Shown here in pieces: positions 6,670 to 11,646 of a stretch of 11,646 nt of DNA. A program made the position numbers and the translations under genes. The stretch is from the NCBI GenBank assembly GCA_002385665.1, contig DGDX01000094.1, forward strand, positions 1 through 11,646, written 5' to 3'. The notes beneath the pieces are model-generated. The model did not search any database. It had not been told where the DNA came from and worked only from the letters and a program-made list of their open reading frames with translations. The DNA is from Firmicutes bacterium UBA3941 (GTDB lineage: Bacteria; Bacillota; Clostridia; Caldicoprobacterales; UBA3941). Every line of letters starts with the position of its first letter. Position 1 is the first letter of the stretch.

Positions 6670-7518
6670 TTATTTCATTATGTCTGTCTTTTTGGGGCTG
6701 CTCCGTCCCTCTAAATCCGGTCGACGGGATTCCAGCGCTGCCAAGGAAATCTCTATATCTTCCCTGGCCTCATCCGGTGTTAGGCAGCCAACGGTAACCA
6801 TATCACAGGGCCTGATGGTATGCCAGGAGAAGGTCAAGCCTACAAAGGGGCTAACTCGGCCTGCAGCCATGGGCTTTATAGTCATAACGGGTTTTTTTGC
6901 ATCCCAGATGACTTTGTGGATGTATTCAACCTCTACCTGCATCAAAAAGCCCATGCAGTTATAGATCTGTATATAGGTTTCAACATCATAATTATTGAGA
7001 TCGGAGTATACGACCAGCTCGGGCATATGAGCGGAAAGGCCCGGTACCATATCATGATCTCTGATCATGGCCAAATAATCCGGAAGTCTGTCTATGATCT
7101 TCTTATTCTTATTAACTAGTTCCTCTACTGAGCTGTGATGGGGAAGACAAAAAGTAGCTCCCAGCTTTTTGCTCGCCGCAATAGTTTTTTCAGCCTCAGC
7201 CCTGGCCTCCGGTGAATTATCTACATTGATGATGGGAGTATCAATGATAATCATACCCCTACCCGTCCTGTCTTCGGCATTCCTCACAGCATTTACCAAC
7301 ATGGGGTTGCCATTAAACGGGCCCATTATTGTATCGACACCAGATTCCAAAAAGACCTCCAACATATTCGCGATCTTTTCGGGGGTGTCATGGTTTTGTC
7401 TGATAAAGTTGTCGGCAGCAACGGTCGTATGGCTATACCCCAGTATCCAGTTGGTTCCAATAATCATTCTGGACAGGGATACACCGCCTACCTCTGTTCG
7501 GGGAAATTGTTTTGTCAT
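6670..7518 (-). CDS. Hypothetical protein, probable TIM-barrel
   Basis: I do not recognise a named family. The 282-residue soluble protein starts MTKQFPRTEVGGVSLSRMIIGTNW, which recalls the first strand of aldo/keto reductase-like barrels. It then alternates predicted strands and helices as a TIM barrel would: VDTIMGPFNG, MIIIDTPIINVD, ATFCLPHHSSVEEL, MVPGLSAHMPELVVYSD, MQVEVEYIHKVIW, PVMTIKPMAAGRV and MVTVGCLTPDEAREDIEIS. The Asp-Tyr-Lys-His tetrad of true aldo/keto reductases is not seen. The paired His residues in LPHHSS and AHMPE and the KPMAAGR loop are candidate active-site parts. It has no signal peptide or membrane span. CCTCCT on the plus strand at 7527-7532 (AGGAGG) lies 8 bases before the ATG. 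It sits between a UroD-like gene and a sugar-isomerase-like gene, which suggests sugar or related small-molecule metabolism, by context only. Confidence 0.7.
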   Translation of the reverse strand: MTKQFPRTEVGGVSLSRMIIGTNWILGYSHTTVAADNFIRQNHDTPEKIANMLEVFLESGVDTIMGPFNGNPMLVNAVRNAEDRTGRGMIIIDTPIINVDNSPEARAEAEKTIAASKKLGATFCLPHHSSVEELVNKNKKIIDRLPDYLAMIRDHDMVPGLSAHMPELVVYSDLNNYDVETYIQIYNCMGFLMQVEVEYIHKVIWDAKKPVMTIKPMAAGRVSPFVGLTFSWHTIRPCDMVTVGCLTPDEAREDIEISLAALESRRPDLEGRSSPKKTDIMK

Positions 7519-7588
7519 GGAATTTTCCTCCTATATAGATATTTGTTTTATTAAAGTGTAGTAGTGATACCTACTGCAAAAACTATAT

Positions 7589-7616
7589 ACTATAATAAAC
7601 CTGTATTATTTGTAAA
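7589..7616 (-). promoter_or_regulatory. Probable promoter of the TIM-barrel gene
   Basis: On the minus strand, TTTACA (7616-7611) and TATAGT (7594-7589) are 16 bases apart. Just downstream, close to the expected transcription start, is a small inverted repeat, AGTAG (7560-7564) and CTACT (7571-7575), that could be an operator or an mRNA hairpin. The 188-base gap to the UroD-like gene otherwise shows no gene. Confidence 0.45.
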
Positions 7617-7706
7617 AATGGTTTGCCCCGGGCATCTTTCAATGGTATCGGAGGCTACCCTTCTATAGGTTAGGGACCGGATAATGCTTTAGAGCCTGAT
7701 TAAAGA

Positions 7707-8669
7707 TTATGAAAAAAACAGGCTGTATTTCTCAAGTGAGCTGCAGATAGCCTCGATATTCTCCAAAGGTACATCAGGGGCACACTCAGCAAGCAGCATA
7801 AGGCCACCCTCCGGTGATCCCAATTTTTCTACGGCTTCCCTTATATGATCGTCAATATCTTCAGGTGTGCAGAATGGGAACATCTGGCGATCCAGGTCCA
7901 GGTTCACACACACCTTGCCCTTACAGGTCTTCACCAGATTGTCCAGACCATTTGCCCGAAATTGGGGATTGATGATATTAACCCCGCATTCAATCAGATC
8001 CGGGATAATGGGATATATTTGCCCATCGCTGTGCATATACACATACCTACCGTGGTCATGGGTATATTGATACATCTTCATATAACATGGCTTTAAATAC
8101 TTCCGCCATTTATCCGGACTTATGGGGAGGCTGTCCTGCATACCAAGATCATCGCCAAAATACAGGACCTTCGACTTGTTGTTTTCGAGTATTATCTTTA
8201 ATTGTCGCATGTTATACTCAAGCACAATATCGATCAACAGCTGTAGTTCGGGCGGCTCCTCTGCAAAATCAATCATAAGCTCTTCAAAACCTCGCAGATC
8301 CGCCAATCTCAAATACATAAACCCATGGGGAAGACCGGCATCTTCTTCCGGGGCCTTTAACTGCCTTACCGCTCCCCTGGTGGGGACCGGATGATGGGTT
8401 ACAATGGCTTCCATACCATCGTGGATATTGCTCCATACACATCCCCAAACATCTATATGTTCCCCTTCATGGTAGGTTTCGGGCTTTATGTTATGCTTAT
8501 AACTGCCCTTTACATATCCCCTGAAGATAGTAGGGTATCTGATTACGATCTCCTCAAGGGCCTCGCCGTATTTGGCCCATGTGGCGGGCAACAGGGACAC
8601 CTCAGTGGGAATTCTACTGGGGTATTCATATTTCATGGCCTTGAAATAATCCTGCTCATAGGAATTCAT
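7707..8669 (-). CDS. Uroporphyrinogen decarboxylase-fold (UroD/MtaA-like) protein
   Basis: This 320-residue protein belongs to the UroD superfamily (PF01208 type), which includes heme-pathway UroD, corrinoid-dependent methyltransferases and many uncharacterised members. The sequence shows the typical late barrel segments: FGDDLGMQDSLPISPDKWRK (171-190), YMHSDGQIYPIIPDLIECGV (221-240 region, with the HSDG loop) and a C-terminal LLAECAPDVPLENI. The HSDG loop replaces the HxC zinc motif of MtaA/MtbA methyltransferases, and the heme-type N-terminal RPP(V/A)W motif is absent, so neither function should be assumed. The start at MNSYEQD is chosen because GGGGAGGG lies just upstream; the longer frame to 8741 lacks an RBS and runs through the promoter-proximal palindrome. 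No hem genes or corrinoid proteins are nearby. The neighbours suggest a sugar or methyl-compound pathway. Confidence 0.82.
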   Translation of the reverse strand: MNSYEQDYFKAMKYEYPSRIPTEVSLLPATWAKYGEALEEIVIRYPTIFRGYVKGSYKHNIKPETYHEGEHIDVWGCVWSNIHDGMEAIVTHHPVPTRGAVRQLKAPEEDAGLPHGFMYLRLADLRGFEELMIDFAEEPPELQLLIDIVLEYNMRQLKIILENNKSKVLYFGDDLGMQDSLPISPDKWRKYLKPCYMKMYQYTHDHGRYVYMHSDGQIYPIIPDLIECGVNIINPQFRANGLDNLVKTCKGKVCVNLDLDRQMFPFCTPEDIDDHIREAVEKLGSPEGGLMLLAECAPDVPLENIEAICSSLEKYSLFFS

Positions 8670-8729
8670 AGTGACCCTCCCCTTACTATGTTCCCAAAAT
8701 GCTATGAAAGTCGAAGTGCCAGCGATAAA

Positions 8730-8747
8730 ATAGGGATACATCCCTAT
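8730..8747. promoter_or_regulatory. 18-bp palindrome, candidate operator or leader hairpin
   Basis: ATAGGGAT-AC-ATCCCTAT is a perfect dyad lying about 20-35 bases downstream of the inferred transcription start of the UroD-like gene and 61 bases before its start codon. A third related half-site, ATCCCCTAT, lies at 8761-8769. GTATCCC (8759-8765) could pair instead with GGGATAC (8733-8739), so two exclusive hairpins are possible. Confidence 0.5.
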
Positions 8748-8772
8748 AAAAGTGGCCAGTATCCCCTATTTA

Positions 8773-8801
8773 TTTATATAGTGTAATTTCTTATCCTTCA
8801 A
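8773..8801 (-). promoter_or_regulatory. Probable promoter of the UroD-like gene
   Basis: On the minus strand, TTGAAG (8801-8796) and TATAAA (8778-8773) are separated by exactly 17 bases, predicting a start near 8766. It serves the UroD-like gene across a leader of about 100 bases that holds the palindrome. The 333-base gap between the UroD-like and pyrophosphatase genes holds this promoter, the palindrome and the pyrophosphatase terminator, and no gene. Confidence 0.6.
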
Positions 8802-8910
8802 CAATATCCTAACAAGCAGCAACCGGTTTGTCAATATACTCTTACACAGGATAATGATTATATTCACACAGATAAAAACACCATTAAGGTCACCATAAAA
8901 AGCTTATAAT

Positions 8911-8949
8911 AAAAAAGGCTGCAAAAACTCCTGGGGAGCCTTTACAGCC
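8911..8949 (-). terminator. Intrinsic terminator of the pyrophosphatase gene
   Basis: Reading the minus strand, GGCTG...CAGCC (8949-8917) closes a long stem that continues through AAA/TTT, two G-U pairs and CTCC/GGAG around a CCA loop. It is followed by six T (8916-8911) and an AT-rich tail. It lies about 50 bases past the hppA stop. Confidence 0.93.
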
Positions 8950-9002
8950 ATCTATTTCATTATACAACCTAATGCACATTTTATATGCGTACTAGCCGCT
9001 CC

Positions 9003-11195
9003 TTATTTAACTAAAAGGGAAACTAAATTAAAGGCATTCATAACCGGTAGCATAACAACTGCAGCAGTTGCCATCATCTTGATCATGATGTCCTGGTTGG
9101 GACCGACTACATCCTTGTATCCGTCACCAACGGTATCACCGATGATGCTGGCGTTATGAATCTCATTAAAGCCGTCCTCACCATACTCTTCAACCAACTG
9201 AGCTTGTAGGGATTTTACATACTTCTTGGCATTATCCCATGTACCGCCACTGTTTGCAGTTGACATTGCCATTACACAACTGTCCAGGATGGTACCCAAC
9301 AGAAAACCGCCGACAAATATGGGTCCAAAGACGAAACCACCGACAATTGGTGCCAGCAGGGATACCAGAACCGGCTTCTTCATCTCAGCGATACCGCTTC
9401 TTGTACATATATCAATACAAGCATTGTAATCCGGCTTCATTTCACCGGTCAGAATACCAGGATTCTCCCGCATCTGCCTGCGTACCTCGTCCACCATCTG
9501 TTCTGCGTTACGACATACCGAGTTGAGCATTACACCGGAGAGCCAATGCATAAGACCTACGCCAAAGAATGCGCCTCCAAGGGCTAGATAGTTGAGAATA
9601 TTCAATTCTCCACCAGCATCACCGCCGCTGGCAAAGGACATCATCATGGAGAGTGCTGCCAGAACACCGGATCCAATAGCAAAGCCCTTACCAATGGCTG
9701 CAGTGGTGTTACCCTGGGAGTCCAAGCTGTCGGTAATCTCCCGAACTTCACTATCCAGCTGGGACATCTCCGCAATACCCCCGGCATTGTCGGAAATTGG
9801 ACCATAGGTATCTACTGTAACAGTGGCTACAACGAATGAAAGCATGCCAACTGCCGCAATAGCCGATCCATAGAGCCCTGAGAAAAAGCTTGAGATTATG
9901 ATACCGCCGCCCAAAGTAACACAAGCAGGCAGACAGCTCCTCCAGCCGGTGCTGGTCCCGCCGATAATAACCAGAGCTGCACCTTCCTTAGCCAAACTGG
10001 CAACATTTCTTGTCTCCTTATATTTCTCACTTGTATATACTTCCGCAATAATACCCAGTAAAATACCTGCAATGATTCCCACTATGGCACTTAACCATGG
10101 GGATATCCAGCCAAAACGGAAACCTACACCCGTATAATCAAAACCGGCAAAGAAATAATAGCTTAGCACGAGGGTAGCAACAGCTATAATAGCCGCCGAA
10201 CTCCATAGGGAGATGTTAAGCTCCCTGCTTAAATTATTGCTTGGCTTTCTCAAAAGCACATAGGCAACACCCAAAACGCAAGCGAGTAAGCCGACACCAA
10301 AGAATGCAAAGGGATATTGCATCATACGAGTAATCAACTCAGTACTGATGGGGGTTTTTGAATTAATAGCAGCGGTGTGGATAGCAGTGGGCAATACTGA
10401 GGATGCTACAACGGAGCCAATGGTACTCTCCAGTAAGTCGGAACCATTGCCGTTTACGTCACCAACGTTGTCCCCAACACAGTCAGCTATAACCGCTGGG
10501 TTTCGTGGGTCGTCTTCCGGTAGCCCCAGCTCGGTTTTTCCTACCAAATCCGCACCCATATCCGCGCCCTTGGTATAAATACCGCCACCAAGTCGATTGA
10601 ATACAGCGATTGAAGAGCAACCCAGAGAATAACATGCCAGGACCTGGGGGAAAACTACAAACTTAAGTCCAACCCAGCTGGTCACCTCGACAAGGTTTTC
10701 TAAGTCGCTGTACTGCATCATAATACCAACAATTAAGTACAATGTAAGAAGCCCCAACATAGCAAACCCACCAACCGACAGGCCCATTACTGAGCCGCCT
10801 CGGAAAGCAACGTTTAGCGCCTTCCCCAAGGTTGATGGATCTTTTCTTTCTACGCCCAAACGAGCTTCATTGGCAACGCGTTCATTGTATATGACCGCAG
10901 CTTTCATACCTACCAATCCGGCAAAGGCACTCATAGCAGCACCAAGTAAGAAAGACAATCCAGCCCAAGGCGTAAATATGACACCAAATAATACCGCTAT
11001 TCCAACGATGACTGGGGTACTAATGGCAAACTCTCTTTTTAAAAAGGCATCTGCACCTTCCCTTATGGCCCCTGCAATGTCCTGCATTACAAGTGTCCCA
11101 TGCTCCATTTTAGTTCCCTTTTGGAAATTATAGAAGGCATAGATTAGAGAGACAATAGCCCCCAAACCCATAAGATAAACCGTAATTGATACCAT
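9003..11195 (-). CDS. hppA: K+-dependent membrane-bound pyrophosphatase (Na+ or H+ pump)
   Basis: This integral membrane enzyme hydrolyses cytoplasmic pyrophosphate and pumps Na+ and/or H+ outward. Its 730 residues, with about 16 hydrophobic spans, fit the family. The substrate site is intact: GADLVGK, PEDDPRNP (from about 226), the Asp triplet in DCVGDNVGD (D238, D242, D246), and GDTVGDGYKD (686-695). The gate glutamate is E256 (DLLES). GNTTAAIGKG has Ala499 and Gly502 at the positions that define the K+-dependent class. Several signature positions differ from the usual form: DNVGD is DCVGD, the AGMGADLFES stretch is NGNGSDLLES, and PFKDTSGP is GYKDVVGP. The start at MVSITVYLM is chosen because TCCTCCT on the plus strand (11205-11211, AGGAGGA) lies 9 bases upstream; a longer frame to 11273 would begin upstream of the promoter's -35. 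It is monocistronic, with its own promoter and terminator. Na+ versus H+ specificity cannot be settled by eye. Confidence 0.95.
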   Translation of the reverse strand: MVSITVYLMGLGAIVSLIYAFYNFQKGTKMEHGTLVMQDIAGAIREGADAFLKREFAISTPVIVGIAVLFGVIFTPWAGLSFLLGAAMSAFAGLVGMKAAVIYNERVANEARLGVERKDPSTLGKALNVAFRGGSVMGLSVGGFAMLGLLTLYLIVGIMMQYSDLENLVEVTSWVGLKFVVFPQVLACYSLGCSSIAVFNRLGGGIYTKGADMGADLVGKTELGLPEDDPRNPAVIADCVGDNVGDVNGNGSDLLESTIGSVVASSVLPTAIHTAAINSKTPISTELITRMMQYPFAFFGVGLLACVLGVAYVLLRKPSNNLSRELNISLWSSAAIIAVATLVLSYYFFAGFDYTGVGFRFGWISPWLSAIVGIIAGILLGIIAEVYTSEKYKETRNVASLAKEGAALVIIGGTSTGWRSCLPACVTLGGGIIISSFFSGLYGSAIAAVGMLSFVVATVTVDTYGPISDNAGGIAEMSQLDSEVREITDSLDSQGNTTAAIGKGFAIGSGVLAALSMMMSFASGGDAGGELNILNYLALGGAFFGVGLMHWLSGVMLNSVCRNAEQMVDEVRRQMRENPGILTGEMKPDYNACIDICTRSGIAEMKKPVLVSLLAPIVGGFVFGPIFVGGFLLGTILDSCVMAMSTANSGGTWDNAKKYVKSLQAQLVEEYGEDGFNEIHNASIIGDTVGDGYKDVVGPNQDIMIKMMATAAVVMLPVMNAFNLVSLLVK

Positions 11196-11241
11196 TGAAA
11201 AACGTCCTCCTAGATCGACTATATTTTTACCCACGAGGTCT

Positions 11242-11270
11242 ATTATATCAACGATATAGATAAAAGGCAA
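11242..11270 (-). promoter_or_regulatory. Strong extended -10 promoter of hppA
   Basis: On the minus strand, TTGCCT (11270-11265), a 17-base spacer and a perfect TATAAT (11247-11242) with a TG extended -10 element are seen. The predicted start is near 11235, giving a leader of about 40 bases with an AGGAGGA ribosome binding site. Confidence 0.75.
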
Positions 11271-11308
11271 CAAAAATTATAATGGTATATATGCCTAAAA
11301 TATACCAT
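11271..11308 (-). terminator. Intrinsic terminator of the MATE transporter gene
   Basis: ATGGTATAT (11282-11290) and ATATACCAT (11300-11308) form a perfect 9-bp stem. On the minus strand the hairpin is followed by TATAATTTTTG. It directly abuts the hppA -35 hexamer, so the two transcription units are packed with no spare sequence. Confidence 0.75.
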
Positions 11309-11328
11309 AGAATAGGCTTTTTCTCCAA

Positions 11329-11646
11329 TTAATCAGCTTGCACTGGCAGTGGATTTTTTCCCATAATGCGAAACTCAGCCAAAACCATAGTTCCCGATAC
11401 AACCGCCGCTGCCAGATCGGCAACAGGCCCTGCGTACATGATACCATCAATCCCCCAAAAAAGTGGTAGAAGGACTATTAAAGGTAGCAGGAAGATGATC
11501 TGCCTGGTCAGGGACAGGAAGATACCCTTCTTTGGCTTACCTATGGATGTGAATAAATTGGATGATACAGGTTGTACACAGTTTAAGAAAGTAAATAACA
11601 TATATATACGAAAATAGGACGTTGCAAAATCAAAGTATTCCTTGGA
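11329..11646 (-). CDS. MATE-family efflux transporter, C-terminal part only
   Basis: The frame is open to the window edge, so the gene continues beyond it; the internal ATG at 11601 is not the start. The visible 105 residues read FATSYFRIYMLFTFLNCVQP, then SSNLFTSIGKPKKGIFLSLTRQ, a hydrophobic span (IIFLLPLIVLLPLFWG) and GIDGIMYAGPVADLAAAVVS. This is the typical ending of a MATE multidrug/Na+ antiporter (the SNFFxAIGKPxKxxxLSLxRQ and DGVxYAGPxAD pattern). MATE proteins export cationic compounds in exchange for Na+ or H+. It ends in TAA followed by its own terminator. The substrate is unknown. A Na+-coupled MATE next to a pyrophosphatase that may pump Na+ is compatible but not evidence of shared function. 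Confidence 0.85.
   Translation of the reverse strand, partial: SKEYFDFATSYFRIYMLFTFLNCVQPVSSNLFTSIGKPKKGIFLSLTRQIIFLLPLIVLLPLFWGIDGIMYAGPVADLAAAVVSGTMVLAEFRIMGKNPLPVQAD

Noticed and set aside
7619..7706. GC-rich TGCCCCGGGCA element after the UroD-like gene as a terminator
   Set aside because: The stem is only 4 bp with a 3-base loop and the T-run is displaced, so it was not called.
8670..8741. 24-residue N-terminal extension of the UroD-like protein
   Set aside because: It overlaps the palindrome, has no RBS, and the internal ATG at 8669 has a strong GGGGAGGG site.
11196..11273. 26-residue N-terminal extension of the pyrophosphatase
   Set aside because: It has no RBS and would begin upstream of the promoter; the internal ATG has AGGAGGA at ideal spacing and begins a typical first membrane helix.

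Overview
The window looks like chromosomal DNA from an anaerobic, Clostridia-like Firmicute. The reasons are a T-box riboswitch, strong AGGAGG ribosome binding sites with some TTG and GTG starts, an aspS-gatCAB operon of the kind used by bacteria that make Asn-tRNA by transamidation, and a K+-dependent membrane pyrophosphatase. No mobile element, CRISPR array, tRNA or rRNA was seen. The first 19 bases are a Tn5/Nextera mosaic-end adapter, so the left edge is a library artefact. The first gene is cut there, and the right edge cuts a transporter gene.

Layout, plus strand: (1) the C-terminal two thirds of a cyclic-2,3-diphosphoglycerate-synthetase-like GTPase (20-955); (2) a promoter and a T-box leader (about 1005-1265) whose specifier reads AAC (Asn); (3) an operon aspS (TTG start), gatC, a gatA-like gene (GTG start) and gatB, closed by a strong terminator at 5936-5967. 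Layout, minus strand, read right to left: (4) the end of a MATE-family transporter (11646-11329) with its terminator; (5) a K+-dependent membrane pyrophosphatase (11195-9003) with its own extended -10 promoter and terminator; (6) three co-oriented genes that look metabolic: a UroD-fold protein (8669-7707), an unrecognised probable TIM-barrel protein (7518-6670) and a D-lyxose-isomerase-like cupin (6551-6003).

The operon forms one pathway. A probably non-discriminating AspRS makes Asp-tRNA(Asn), GatCAB amidates it, and uncharged tRNA(Asn) reports shortage to the T-box. The main surprise is GatA. The protein is collinear with the amidase family, yet all three residues of the Lys/cis-Ser/Ser triad are replaced (Glu19, Thr79, Arg103). 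It also lacks about 60 N-terminal residues and a conserved Arg pair, while GatB and GatC look normal. This looks like a glutaminase-dead GatA kept inside an intact, regulated operon, so the ammonia source for tRNA amidation is an open question. A second observation is that the specifier reads CAAC, so a one-base shift gives CAA (Gln). Gln is the other product pathway of GatCAB, which parallels the overlapping-codon T-box reported for the transamidation operon of Clostridium acetobutylicum.
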